From positions 1,498,501 to 1,562,500 of the forward strand of contig NZ_CP015199.1 in assembly GCF_001648155.1 (NCBI RefSeq): a stretch of DNA of 64,000 nucleotides, written 5' to 3'. Origin of the DNA: Chryseobacterium glaciei. GTDB taxonomy: Bacteria; Bacteroidota; Bacteroidia; Flavobacteriales; Weeksellaceae. Below, one piece after another: positions 47,844-55,981 of the stretch. The notes below the pieces were generated by a model. That model did not search any database, was not told where the DNA came from, and saw only the letters and a list, made by a program, of their open reading frames with translations. Within the stretch, counting starts at the first letter, position 1. Each line of letters opens with the position of its first letter. The position numbers and the translations under genes were made by a program.

Positions 47844-48608
47844 ATGATTGAAAGTTTTCAAAACGAAAAAATAAAAAATATCACAAAACTCCTTACAGAT
47901 AACCGATTTAGAAAAAAATCAGGTGTATTTGTAGTGGAGGGACAACAGGAAAACGAAAGAGCTCAGAAATATGATTTTGAAGCAGTAGAGTTTTTCATTT
48001 GTGAAACTATTTTTAAAGGTAAAATTCCGGAAGGAAAAATACATTTCGTTAATGATAAAGTGTATGAAAAAATAGCATACAGAGGTAGCTCTGAAGGAAT
48101 TATCGGAGTTTATAAAGCTAAAGAGAAACATTTAAATACATTTAAACCTAAAGAGAATTCAACCGTAATTATTGTTGAAGGTGTTGAAAAACCGGGAAAT
48201 TTGGGTGCAATTTTGAGAAGCTGTGAAGCTTTTGGTGTTGATGCTTTAATTGTTGCAGATGGTAAAACAGATTTTTATAATCCTAATGTTATAAGATCTA
48301 GTGTCGGATGTCTTTTTGGAATGGAGGTATTTCAGGCTGAAAATGAGGAAACATTAGAATTCCTCCAAAAGAATCAGTTCAATATCTATACAACGATTAT
48401 GGATGAGAGTTCTGAAGATCTTTACAAAAGAGATTTTAAGAAAAAATCTGCCGTCTTATTTGGAACAGAACATTCAGGATTAAGTGATTTCTGGACAGGA
48501 AAAGGAAAGAACACCCTAATTCCAATGACAGGGAGCATTGATTCTTTAAATTTAAGCAACGCCGTTGCCATTACATGCTACGAAGCATTGAAACAAAAGA
48601 AAGGATAA
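47844..48608 (+). CDS. TrmH-family RNA 2'-O-methyltransferase
   Basis: 254 residues. An N-terminal substrate-binding domain (FVVEGQQENERAQ) and a SPOUT domain with the three motifs: EKPGNLGAILRSCEAFGVD, FGTEHSGLSDFW and IPMTGSIDSLNLSNAVAI. It methylates ribose in tRNA or rRNA using SAM through the trefoil knot; the target nucleotide cannot be told. It is tightly downstream of rmuC. Confidence 0.93.
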   Translation: MIESFQNEKIKNITKLLTDNRFRKKSGVFVVEGQQENERAQKYDFEAVEFFICETIFKGKIPEGKIHFVNDKVYEKIAYRGSSEGIIGVYKAKEKHLNTFKPKENSTVIIVEGVEKPGNLGAILRSCEAFGVDALIVADGKTDFYNPNVIRSSVGCLFGMEVFQAENEETLEFLQKNQFNIYTTIMDESSEDLYKRDFKKKSAVLFGTEHSGLSDFWTGKGKNTLIPMTGSIDSLNLSNAVAITCYEALKQKKG

Positions 48609-48614
48609 TTTTTT

Positions 48615-48748
48615 CAGGAAGGAAGTTTGAAGCTTGAAGAGCGAAGTTTTTTTTAAGTTTAAAGAACAAACTATAATATAAAGGGCTTCTAAAAATTAAA
48701 AGAGCCAATAGTAACTTCCAGCATCTATCTTCCAAGCTTCCATCTTTT
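48615..48748. repeat. Purine/pyrimidine inverted element
   Basis: Left arm is GAAG-rich (GGAAGTTTGAAGCTTGAAGA) and the right arm is its loose complement (TCTTCCAAGCTTCCATC), about 90 bases apart, with no ORF between. It fills the gap between the methyltransferase gene and the Ala-rich lipoprotein gene. It resembles GGAAG-type dispersed repeats of Chryseobacterium, from memory. Confidence 0.45.
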
Positions 48749-48770
48749 ATTAAAATATAACGCATAAAAA

Positions 48771-48795
48771 AACCGATTCACAAGGTGAACCGGTT
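48771..48795 (-). terminator. Terminator of the Ala-rich lipoprotein gene
   Basis: Minus strand AACCGGTTCAC / GTGAATCGGTT (one G-T pair), 3-base loop, then a T run. Confidence 0.8.
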
Positions 48796-48821
48796 CTTTT
48801 ATTTTTAGGTTGAGGCTAAAA

Positions 48822-49160
48822 TTATTTTTTAGCAGCGTCAACAGCTTCTTTAGCGTCTTTAGCAGCACCTTTAGCAGCATCAGCAGCACCTTTAGCAGCG
48901 TCAGCAGCACCTTCAGCTGTTTTCTTAGCAGCATCAGCACCAGCAGCAGTAGTTGCAGCAGCAGCATCTTTAGCAGCACCTACAGTAGCAGAAGCAGCAG
49001 AATCAACAACAGTTGCAGCAGAATCAGCAACAACAGCAGCTGAATCAGTAGTAGCTACAGCAGCAGAATCAGCAGTACCTTCAGTAGAAGTAGCTTCAGT
49101 TTTTTTACAAGCAACTAGAGAGATTGCAGCGATAGCAGCTACGAATAATGACTTTTTCAT
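48822..49160 (-). CDS. Alanine-rich small lipoprotein
   Basis: 112 residues. Lipobox LVAC after MKKSLFVAAIAAISLVAC. The mature part is about half alanine, with TADSAAVATTDSAAVVADSA repeats and then DAAKGAADAAKGAAKDA repeats. The second half fits an amphipathic helix with 11- or 7-residue periodicity, as in LEA-like or Lpp-like proteins. Anchored in the envelope; function unknown, possibly a spacer or stress protein. It has its own promoter-like box 70 bases upstream and a terminator. Confidence 0.82.
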   Translation of the reverse strand: MKKSLFVAAIAAISLVACKKTEATSTEGTADSAAVATTDSAAVVADSAATVVDSAASATVGAAKDAAAATTAAGADAAKKTAEGAADAAKGAADAAKGAAKDAKEAVDAAKK

Positions 49161-49229
49161 AATAAATTAAATTTAATTTTGTTAATATTGTTTTTTATAA
49201 ATTTCTTTCGTTCTGTTATTTGAACAAGA

Positions 49230-49283
49230 CAAAGGTATAGCAGATACAAAAGTTGTTTATGAAAAATAATTGTAATACCTTTG
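49230..49283. promoter_or_regulatory. Divergent -7 boxes TACCTTTG / CAAAGGTA
   Basis: CAAAGGTA at 49230-49237 (minus-strand TACCTTTG) serves the lipoprotein, and TACCTTTG at 49276-49283 serves the plus-strand gene from 49343. The two 8-base boxes are perfect inverted copies 38 bases apart, so a shared regulator between them is possible. Confidence 0.5.
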
Positions 49284-49342
49284 TAAAATAGTTTTACAAA
49301 TAAACTTAACTGATAATCAGTAATTTAATTATATTTAAAAAA

Positions 49343-50509
49343 TTGACAGATTTAGATCTATTACATTTTGAGCAGCTAAAAAAGGATGTCCAAGCTCAAT
49401 ATTTGAAAGAATACACTCCTTCCCATGATGATATTTCAAAATGGAAGGGTATAGATATTATATATTTTCAGGAAGATCTTCGTAAAAAGGCTAAAGGAAA
49501 CATTAGTGAAAAATCTTTTTACACCTATTTCAAAAACTCTCCGGTTACCAAATTACCTCGCATCGATATGCTCAATTTATTGAGTATTTATACCGGTTAC
49601 GACTCATGGTATGAATTCAAAAAGCAACACCTTTTTGCAGGAGAATTGTTACAGGAAACAGAAGATTTAAGTGAAGAAGATATACAGGAATTAGAAAAAA
49701 GAATTGAAAATTCACAAATTCTTCCAAATAACGAGATTCAGCCTAAAAAAGCGGTTCAAAACGAGCAAGAAAACATTGATTTACAAAAATCAAATACTGA
49801 AAATCAATCAGTTAATCAAAATCAAGAAATAAAAAAACAATCTGATTTTGAGTCTGTAAAACCCAAGAAAAATTTCTTAAAAAAGAACGCTTGGGCATTT
49901 ATAACATCAATTTTGGTGATCGCAACCGGACTTTTAGGTTTTAAGGATGAAATTTTTCTGAAAGAATATAAATATTGTTTCACCGATGCAGACAGAGGAA
50001 CTTCGGTAATCAATACTTTAGAAATAAAAGTAATTAAGGAAAATGAGTCTCCAATTCTTTATAGGATAAAGCCGGGTGAGTGTTTTAAGTATTCAACAAA
50101 GGATAAAATCTTGAAAATGGAGATTAGAGCGCCTTTCTACGAATACTTAACAGTCAACAGAAGCTTAGAAAACGCTCCTGAAGAGGAAATGATAGAGCTG
50201 AAGCCTGATGATTATAAAATGGCTGTCAATTATTTTTCAGTAAAAGATGCCAATGGTAATCCGGAACTTCTTAAGCAAAAACGCAAGCAGCTGGAAAACC
50301 TAATCAGCAACAACGCTATTATTTATCAGGTTTACGACAATACCACCTACGGTATTGAGACCTTAGATAAACAGAAATATATTACCTTAGTAACAACCCC
50401 TACCACTTCTCTTAAAAACCTAAGTGTAATTGAAATGAAAAAAGATAATAAAGGAAAAATAGTATCCATAAAATTTAAAATTGCAAGTACAGATGAAAAG
50501 AATAAATAA
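49343..50509 (+). CDS. Single-pass membrane protein of unknown function
   Basis: 388 residues with a likely TTG start at 49343 (no ATG is near, and the next upstream in-frame stop is at 49307). The N-terminal about 110 residues are conserved-looking and charged (DISKWKGIDIIYFQEDLRKK, TYFKNSPVTKLPRIDMLNLL), then a Gln/Asn-rich linker, one membrane segment (AWAFITSILVIATGLLGF, about 186-203) and a 185-residue outer domain. The topology suggests a cytosolic sensor domain and a periplasmic domain. I recognise no family. The downstream lipoprotein overlaps it by 17 bases. Confidence 0.65.
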   Translation: MTDLDLLHFEQLKKDVQAQYLKEYTPSHDDISKWKGIDIIYFQEDLRKKAKGNISEKSFYTYFKNSPVTKLPRIDMLNLLSIYTGYDSWYEFKKQHLFAGELLQETEDLSEEDIQELEKRIENSQILPNNEIQPKKAVQNEQENIDLQKSNTENQSVNQNQEIKKQSDFESVKPKKNFLKKNAWAFITSILVIATGLLGFKDEIFLKEYKYCFTDADRGTSVINTLEIKVIKENESPILYRIKPGECFKYSTKDKILKMEIRAPFYEYLTVNRSLENAPEEEMIELKPDDYKMAVNYFSVKDANGNPELLKQKRKQLENLISNNAIIYQVYDNTTYGIETLDKQKYITLVTTPTTSLKNLSVIEMKKDNKGKIVSIKFKIASTDEKNK

Positions 50510-51077
50510 TTTTTTAATTTTTGCAATAATGCTTCTTGTCGTCGCTGCCTGTAATAATAAAAAAACAGAGGTAAGTGATCTGGAAACACTTAGAAACAGT
50601 AATAATAAAAAGAGCTATCCTGCAGTGCAAATGGATAGCGCGCAGGCAATAAATTTCATTACCAAGCAAAAGGTTCAGGAACTTTTAGACCTATCTACTT
50701 TGTACTTGTCGGGAAATAAAAATACAGAGATCGATACTGTAATTTATTCTCAAATGGGAAGCTATTTCCACAAACCGGACAGCACAACGTTTAAAAAACT
50801 CTTCCGAGAACTGGATAGTTTAAAGGTAAAAAGTATAAAAGTGAATAATTTATCCGTTTATAAAGATTATTACAAAAAAGATACGCTTGATTTCGCGAAA
50901 TTTAATGTAGAATATTTTGACGACAAAAACAGATCATTGGGAACATTTGAGAAAAATGCGCAATACATTCTAATGTCAAAACCTATTAAATTCAAAAAAG
51001 AATTTAAATTTTACTTCCTCAACTTCTACTCTTCTCCATTAAAGAAAGACAGCACATCGGTCGGAGTAACCAAATAG
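50493..51077 (+). CDS. Lipoprotein of unknown function
   Basis: 194 residues from the ATG at 50493. Lipobox VAAC (MKRINNFLIFAIMLLVVAAC). The mature domain is mixed alpha/beta with no recognised motif. Its start lies inside the end of the preceding membrane-protein gene, and its last 52 bases overlap the convergent cyclo-ligase gene. The overlap with the preceding gene suggests a functional pair: a periplasmic lipoprotein and a membrane protein. Confidence 0.7.
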   Translation: MKRINNFLIFAIMLLVVAACNNKKTEVSDLETLRNSNNKKSYPAVQMDSAQAINFITKQKVQELLDLSTLYLSGNKNTEIDTVIYSQMGSYFHKPDSTTFKKLFRELDSLKVKSIKVNNLSVYKDYYKKDTLDFAKFNVEYFDDKNRSLGTFEKNAQYILMSKPIKFKKEFKFYFLNFYSSPLKKDSTSVGVTK

Positions 51078-51601
51078 TCTAGAGGAATATCGTTTTTCCA
51101 GACATCATCAATAAATTCATCGGGGTTAAAGTAATTAACTCCGATTTTTTTTGTCTCAGAAGAAATATTTTCAAAGAATTCGTCATAAAAACCTTTTCCG
51201 TAACCTACTCTATTTCCTTTTTTATCACAATAAAGCAAAGGAGTAATGACATAATTAAAATCTAAAACTTCGGAATCTACATTAGAAACAGGCTCTGAAA
51301 TATCCCAATTATTAATTTCAAACTGGGTATCCTTGAAAATTTCAACAGAAATTAATTTTGCATCCACAATTTTAGGAACAAAAACTCTGATATTTCGGCT
51401 TAAAAAATAATCAATGAATATTTGAGTATCAATTTCTTTAAACTTCTGAATTGGAATAAAAACATGAACGTTTTGATCCGAAACTGGCTTAAAATATTCA
51501 ATGAAATTTTCAAAAATTTTTTCAGATAACAAGAAAGCCTCATCAGTTGACAAGGCTTTTCTTTTTTGCATATATTTTTTTCTAAGCTCAGCTTTTAGCA
51601 T
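51026..51601 (-). CDS. 5-formyltetrahydrofolate cyclo-ligase
   Basis: 191 residues. Returns 5-formyl-THF to 5,10-methenyl-THF with ATP. Family motifs are the basic N terminus LRKKYMQKRKALS, the nucleotide/folate region PLLYCDKKGNRVGYGKGFYD and the ending IPLDYLVTPTDV. No signal peptide. It lies 5 bases after trhO on the same strand, and its 3' end overlaps the lipoprotein gene on the other strand. Confidence 0.92.
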   Translation of the reverse strand: MLKAELRKKYMQKRKALSTDEAFLLSEKIFENFIEYFKPVSDQNVHVFIPIQKFKEIDTQIFIDYFLSRNIRVFVPKIVDAKLISVEIFKDTQFEINNWDISEPVSNVDSEVLDFNYVITPLLYCDKKGNRVGYGKGFYDEFFENISSETKKIGVNYFNPDEFIDDVWKNDIPLDYLVTPTDVLSFFNGEE

Positions 51602-51606
51602 TCTAA

Positions 51607-52986
51607 TTAAGCTTTTTCAGAAGGTTCTATAATTTTATATAATTTGTCTGATAAACGAACTTTAAATGGAAGTTCAAAAGTGATTTGATCTCCAACTTTC
51701 GCCATTTCACAAGGACCTCCATTGGCGAAAATTTCAGTAATTGTAATTTCTTTCTCACCAGTTGTTGGCCCTGAAATTAATACTTTATCACCAATTGAAA
51801 GTTCTTTATTCTCAATTAAAAACTGAGCAATTTTTGATTTTGAGTAATAATGCTCTCCCTTTCCAATCAATACTTTTTTAACCTTAATTTTCTGACGAAT
51901 ATCTGTGGTTTCAACAGTTGTAGCTTTTGCTAAAGTTTGAGTGGACAAATCTCCGGAGTTTTTAAACTTTAAAGCCTCAGATTTTCCTTTTCTGAACACT
52001 TTATTTCCAACCTGTAATCCTTTTCTTAAAGCAACCTGCTCTTCTCTAGGCAAATGTATGATTTCCAGACATTCTGTGGAACATGTATTTTCCATTGTTG
52101 CTTTACATTCATCACATTGAATAAACAATAAATGACAGGCATCATTAGCACAATTCGTATGGTTGTCGCAAGGCTTACCGCATTGGTGACATTGCGAAAT
52201 AATATCGTCTGTAATTCTTTCTCCTAATCGGTGATCAAAAACAAAATTCTTCCCAATGAATTTACTTTCGATGTTCTCTTCTTTGATCTGGCGAGTATAT
52301 TCAATAATTCCGCCTTCTAATTGGAAAACATTTTTAAAACCTTGATGTTTGAAGTAAGCACTCGCTTTTTCACAACGAATTCCACCTGTACAATACATCA
52401 ACAGGTTTTTATCTTCTTTAAAATCCTGTAATTGCTCGTTAATAATCGGTAAACTTTCTCTAAAATTTTCTACATCAGGAGTAATTGCTCCTTCAAAATG
52501 TCCTACTTCACTTTCGTAATGATTTCTAAAATCAACTACAATCGTATTTGGATCTTCGAGTAAATTATTAAATTCCTGCGCTTTTAGGTGAATCCCTTTG
52601 TTGGTAACGTCAAAAGTTTCATCATTTAAACCATCAGCAACAATTTTATGTCTAACTTTTATCGTCAACTTTAAGAAAGAATGATCGTCTTGCTCAACTG
52701 CTACATTCAAACGGATTCCTTTCATGAAATCATAGAATTCCAATGTGTCACGAAATGCTTTAAACTGATCCGCAGGAACACTCATCTGAGCATTAATTCC
52801 TTCATGAGCAACATAAATACGTCCAAGTGCATCAAGTGCGTTCCAGGCTATAAATAATTCGTTACGAAATTTTTTGGGATCTTCAATTTTGGCATACGCA
52901 TAGAAAGACAATGTAAGACGTTCCTTACCAGCTTCATCAATAAGTTGAGCTCTTTCTTCTGCGCTTAAGGTGTTATACAGTTGCAT
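51607..52986 (-). CDS. trhO: tRNA U34 hydroxylase TrhO with extra C-terminal domain
   Basis: 459 residues, about 110-130 longer than E. coli YceA/TrhO. Rhodanese domain with CTGGIRCEKAS (catalytic Cys199, residues 199-209), preceded by the YceA-like N-terminal domain (YVAHEGINAQMSVP). Then comes a Cys-rich block (Cys 266, 269, 273, 279, 284, 291, 294, 302, 306), a likely zinc cluster. Residues about 367-455 form a beta-barrel-like tail (VKKVLIGKGEHYY, GDKVLISGPTTG, VGDQITFELPF). That tail resembles the C-terminal domain of U32-family peptidases such as TrhP, the alternative hydroxylation enzyme. Known reaction of TrhO: O2-dependent 5-hydroxylation of uridine 34. Confidence 0.9.
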   Translation of the reverse strand: MQLYNTLSAEERAQLIDEAGKERLTLSFYAYAKIEDPKKFRNELFIAWNALDALGRIYVAHEGINAQMSVPADQFKAFRDTLEFYDFMKGIRLNVAVEQDDHSFLKLTIKVRHKIVADGLNDETFDVTNKGIHLKAQEFNNLLEDPNTIVVDFRNHYESEVGHFEGAITPDVENFRESLPIINEQLQDFKEDKNLLMYCTGGIRCEKASAYFKHQGFKNVFQLEGGIIEYTRQIKEENIESKFIGKNFVFDHRLGERITDDIISQCHQCGKPCDNHTNCANDACHLLFIQCDECKATMENTCSTECLEIIHLPREEQVALRKGLQVGNKVFRKGKSEALKFKNSGDLSTQTLAKATTVETTDIRQKIKVKKVLIGKGEHYYSKSKIAQFLIENKELSIGDKVLISGPTTGEKEITITEIFANGGPCEMAKVGDQITFELPFKVRLSDKLYKIIEPSEKA

Positions 52987-53114
52987 GCTATAAACTTTTT
53001 AAGTGAGAAAAATATTTTTGCAAAGATAAGAATTTTTCAAATATGGATTTTTATGAATAAAATCACGAGAAATGATTGAACTATTTAAAAAGCTTCTTTT
53101 TCTAGATGGAATAA

Positions 53115-53147
53115 ATCCTTGTCAAGGTTTTGAACCTTGACAAGGAT
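53115..53147. repeat. Perfect 15-bp palindrome with 3-base loop
   Basis: ATCCTTGTCAAGGTT, TTG, AACCTTGACAAGGAT. A REP-like inverted repeat in a non-coding gap between divergent genes. I recall CTTGTCAAGGTTT-like palindromes in Chryseobacterium genomes, so it may be one of a dispersed family. Confidence 0.65.
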
Positions 53148-53352
53148 GCTGACTTCAGATAAAATCTTAACTCAAAATTTAACCTTTATGACCATTATGA
53201 CATCTATACTATGTCAGATTGTCCTTTAATATAATTTTAAGTTTTGTTAATTGACCTTTATAATTATGACATAACACATAAATTATTGCTATTCCTGTTA
53301 AATTTTAGTTAAAATTGAAACATATCACACTAATCGCATACCTATTTAGCAT

Positions 53353-53360
53353 TAAATTTG
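53353..53360 (+). promoter_or_regulatory. Putative -7 box of the HtrA-like protease gene
   Basis: TAAATTTG, a full TAnnTTTG match, 36 bases before the ATG at 53397. No -33 TTTG at the standard spacing. The ATTATGACAT repeats upstream (53194-53203, 53273-53282) and the inverted ATGTCA could be activator sites. Confidence 0.45.
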
Positions 53361-53396
53361 TTTACTGTAGAACATAAAATTAAAAGAAGATATACA

Positions 53397-54935
53397 ATGA
53401 AGAGTACTTTAAAAAAACTATTACCATTTGCCGTAGTAGGAGTTATCTCAGGAGCTACTACCGTTGGCACAATACAATATTTCGGTCACAATTCTAATAA
53501 TGAAGACCAGGGTTATTTTAAATCCGCCTCAAATGTTTCATTTGCCGGCATGAATACTGGAGCTGTGGGTGACGATTTCGTAAAGGCTGCAAAAACTACG
53601 GTTCCGGCTGTGGTTACTATTAAAAATTATCAAAGCAGAACTTCGTCAAACAGAGCATCTGAACAGGATCTATTTGATTTCTTTTTCGGTGATCCGTTTG
53701 GAGGAAAAGGAGGCGGACAGCCAAGACAAAAACAGCAGCAACAGGTTCCTGACAATATGCCTTCAGGAATGGGTTCAGGGGTAATTATTTCGCCGGACGG
53801 TTATATTATTTCTAACAACCACGTTGTGGCAGGTGCAAATAAATTAGAAGTTGTATTAAGCAACAAAAAATCTTATATCGCAACATTAATAGGAACAGAT
53901 CCGAATACAGATATTTCATTATTAAAAATTGAAGAAAAGGGATTACCTTATTTAAATTTTGCTAATTCTGATAATATTGAAGTTGGACAATGGGCTCTTG
54001 CTGTAGGTAACCCACTTGGATTGAACTCAACCGTTACTGCAGGTATTATCTCTGCAAAAGGAAGAGGAATCGGAATTTTAGGAGGTCAAGGTAAAGCGGC
54101 TAACCCAATTGAAAGTTTTATTCAAACGGATGCAGCCATTAACCCAGGAAACTCAGGAGGAGCTTTGGTTAATACTAATGGAGAACTTATTGGTATCAAC
54201 TCAGCAATCCAATCTACGACAGGTTATTATCAGGGATACGGATTTGCTGTTCCGGCTAATTTGGCAAGAAAAATTGTTGAAGACATCAAGAAATTCGGAA
54301 TCGTACAAAGAGGATTCCTTGGAGTACAGTCTCTAGATCTTTCTGATGACATGCAGGTTCAGGCTTATAACAAGCAGAAAAAGACTAACATCAAGTCTGG
54401 TTCAGGTGTTTATGTTACAGGATTCGGAGACAGCAGTGGCGCAGAAGATGCAGGTCTGAAAATTGGTGATGTTATTACCAAGATTGATAACTCTGATGTT
54501 ACAGATTTCGCTGATTTATCTATCGCCATCGGTAGCAAACGTCCTGGTGATAAAGTACAGGTTGCTTACCTAAGAAACGGTAAAGAAAACATGACAACCG
54601 TAACCTTGAAGGATCAAAAAGGCGGAACTTCTACAAGAACAAAGGCTGATTTAAGTATTGGAGAAAAAATCGGAGCAGATTTTGAACCATTAAGCGAAAG
54701 ATTTAAAACAGATTATGGATTGACGAGCGGCGTTGTTGCTAAAAACGTATCAGAAGGCAGCGAAATGGCCAAGATCGGAATCGTAGATAATTACATCGTA
54801 GTAGAAATCAACGGCAAGCCTGTAAACTCTCAAAAAGACGTTGAAAAAGTATTAGATAAATACCAAGGAAACGTACAGGTGAAATTTGTAGATGAATACG
54901 GAAGAATTTACACGAAAGGTTTCAAAATGCCTTAA
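53397..54935 (+). CDS. degP: HtrA/DegP-like periplasmic serine protease with PDZ domains
   Basis: 512 residues from the ATG at 53397; the in-frame TTG at 53358 overlaps the -7 box and is rejected. N-terminal membrane/signal segment (LLPFAVVGVISGATTVGTI), then the trypsin-like domain with His142 (SNNHVV), Asp172 (NTDISLL) and Ser253 (NPGNSGGAL). Two PDZ-like domains follow (GFLGVQSLDL; GVVAKNVSEGSEMAKIGI). A Gly/Gln linker (GGKGGGQPRQKQQQQ) sits before the catalytic domain. Periplasmic quality-control protease and chaperone of the envelope stress response. Confidence 0.95.
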   Translation: MKSTLKKLLPFAVVGVISGATTVGTIQYFGHNSNNEDQGYFKSASNVSFAGMNTGAVGDDFVKAAKTTVPAVVTIKNYQSRTSSNRASEQDLFDFFFGDPFGGKGGGQPRQKQQQQVPDNMPSGMGSGVIISPDGYIISNNHVVAGANKLEVVLSNKKSYIATLIGTDPNTDISLLKIEEKGLPYLNFANSDNIEVGQWALAVGNPLGLNSTVTAGIISAKGRGIGILGGQGKAANPIESFIQTDAAINPGNSGGALVNTNGELIGINSAIQSTTGYYQGYGFAVPANLARKIVEDIKKFGIVQRGFLGVQSLDLSDDMQVQAYNKQKKTNIKSGSGVYVTGFGDSSGAEDAGLKIGDVITKIDNSDVTDFADLSIAIGSKRPGDKVQVAYLRNGKENMTTVTLKDQKGGTSTRTKADLSIGEKIGADFEPLSERFKTDYGLTSGVVAKNVSEGSEMAKIGIVDNYIVVEINGKPVNSQKDVEKVLDKYQGNVQVKFVDEYGRIYTKGFKMP

Positions 54936-54967
54936 TAAAATTTAAACTAAACATTTTCATATCAAAG

Positions 54968-54999
54968 AAAAACCGCTACAGAATTTGTAGCGGTTTTTT
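54968..54999. terminator. Bidirectional terminator
   Basis: AAAAACCGCTACA / TGTAGCGGTTTTTT with a 5-base loop, between the protease gene and the convergent gene ending at 55003. Confidence 0.9.
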
Positions 55000-55002
55000 T
55001 AT

Positions 55003-55458
55003 TTATGATTTATTGTTCATTTTCTCGGCGATCCTTCTTTTCTTCTTCCGTTCATAAATTACTTCTACAATCTTACCTCCGATCCAAGCGAAAGGGAAAA
55101 ACGTAAGGAAAATAGATATTTTATAAAACGTAGGGTGATAAGGAAAAATAATAACATCCAACATGGCTATAAACAACATAATAAAGCCAATAAGGATAGC
55201 ATAAGCCACTTTAGCATACTTCACGATGATTGCCGTCGCCACACCTCCAAAAGTACTCCCTAATCCGGAAATAAACAAGAGGAAGCCAAAGAAAGCCTCA
55301 TCATCTTTCATACTGTAAAGAAACCTCTGCCAATGCTCAAACGGAGCAAATGCTTCAAAAGTAACCCACTGCGGAAAAACCCTTATACCAAGAGTGATAA
55401 TAAGCCCTGCAATAGCAAGACCCATCAAAACCGCAAATGTATTTCTTATAAAGCTCAT
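55003..55458 (-). CDS. Small four-segment membrane protein, unknown function
   Basis: 151 residues with four membrane segments (TFAVLMGLAIAGLIITLGI; GFLLFISGLGSTFGGVATAI; YAILIGFIMLFIAMLDVII; ISIFLTFFPFAWIGGKIVEV) and a basic C-terminal tail KKKRRIAEKMNNK. I do not recognise a family. Its ATG overlaps the ridA stop by one base, so it is translationally coupled to ridA. Confidence 0.7.
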   Translation of the reverse strand: MSFIRNTFAVLMGLAIAGLIITLGIRVFPQWVTFEAFAPFEHWQRFLYSMKDDEAFFGFLLFISGLGSTFGGVATAIIVKYAKVAYAILIGFIMLFIAMLDVIIFPYHPTFYKISIFLTFFPFAWIGGKIVEVIYERKKKRRIAEKMNNKS

Positions 55459-55838
55459 TAATCCTGGTGTGCGATCATAGAAATTTCAATGTCAACATTT
55501 TTAGGCAGGCAAGAAACCTGCACAGTTTCACGAGCCGGAAAGCTCTCTGCATCTAAATAAGATGCATAAATATCATTCATCACAGCGAAATCATCCATAC
55601 TTTTAAGAAAAATACTTGCTTTTACAACGTTTTTGAACGTCATTCCAGCTTCAGTAAGAATTGCTTCAAGATTTTTCATTACCTGGTGCGTTTCTTTTTC
55701 AATTCCTTCTACCAATTTACCAGTTGCAGGATCTACAGGGATCTGACCGGAAATATACAGTACTCCGTTTGCAAGATTTGCTTGAGAGTATGGTCCGATA
55801 GCTGCAGGTGCATTCACTGTGTTGATTACTTTTTTCAT
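55458..55838 (-). CDS. ridA: RidA family reactive-intermediate deaminase
   Basis: 126 residues from the ATG at 55838. Hydrolyses enamine/imine intermediates released by PLP enzymes such as threonine dehydratase; cytosolic trimer. Family landmarks are APAAIGPYSQA, LYISGQIPVDPATG, ASIFLKSMDDFAVMND and the catalytic-arginine region ARETVQVSCLP. The downstream membrane gene overlaps by one base. Confidence 0.95.
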   Translation of the reverse strand: MKKVINTVNAPAAIGPYSQANLANGVLYISGQIPVDPATGKLVEGIEKETHQVMKNLEAILTEAGMTFKNVVKASIFLKSMDDFAVMNDIYASYLDAESFPARETVQVSCLPKNVDIEISMIAHQD

Positions 55839-55981
55839 ATGTAGGTACTTAATTTTTTCTAAGGTCATATGCAATCACTGCTTCTTGTATTGGTCTGTTA
55901 GAAAATTCAGTCAACAGTGATTTCATTAGAATTTATTTTGGGTGCAAATATAAAATTTATATTCAAATATCAATATGATAT

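Larger units (their letters stand above)
52987..53396. other. 410-base gap before the HtrA gene
   Basis: No ORF. It contains a perfect palindrome (53115-53147), ATTATGACAT repeats at 53194-53203 and 53273-53282 with an inverted ATGTCA at 53211-53216, and a TAAATTTG -7 box at 53353-53360 before the protease start. The rest is AT-rich with no further pattern. Confidence 0.6.

Noticed and set aside
48725..49043. Leu-rich and Ser-rich frames overlapping the Ala-rich lipoprotein gene
   Set aside because: They are other-frame reflections of its GCA/GCT codon repeats.
48830..49080. Possible CRISPR-like or tandem DNA repeat in the lipoprotein gene
   Set aside because: The periodicity comes from repeated Ala/Lys/Asp codons and has no spacers.
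53358..53396. TTG start for the HtrA protease at 53358
   Set aside because: It overlaps the -7 box TAAATTTG; the ATG at 53397 starts a proper signal/anchor.
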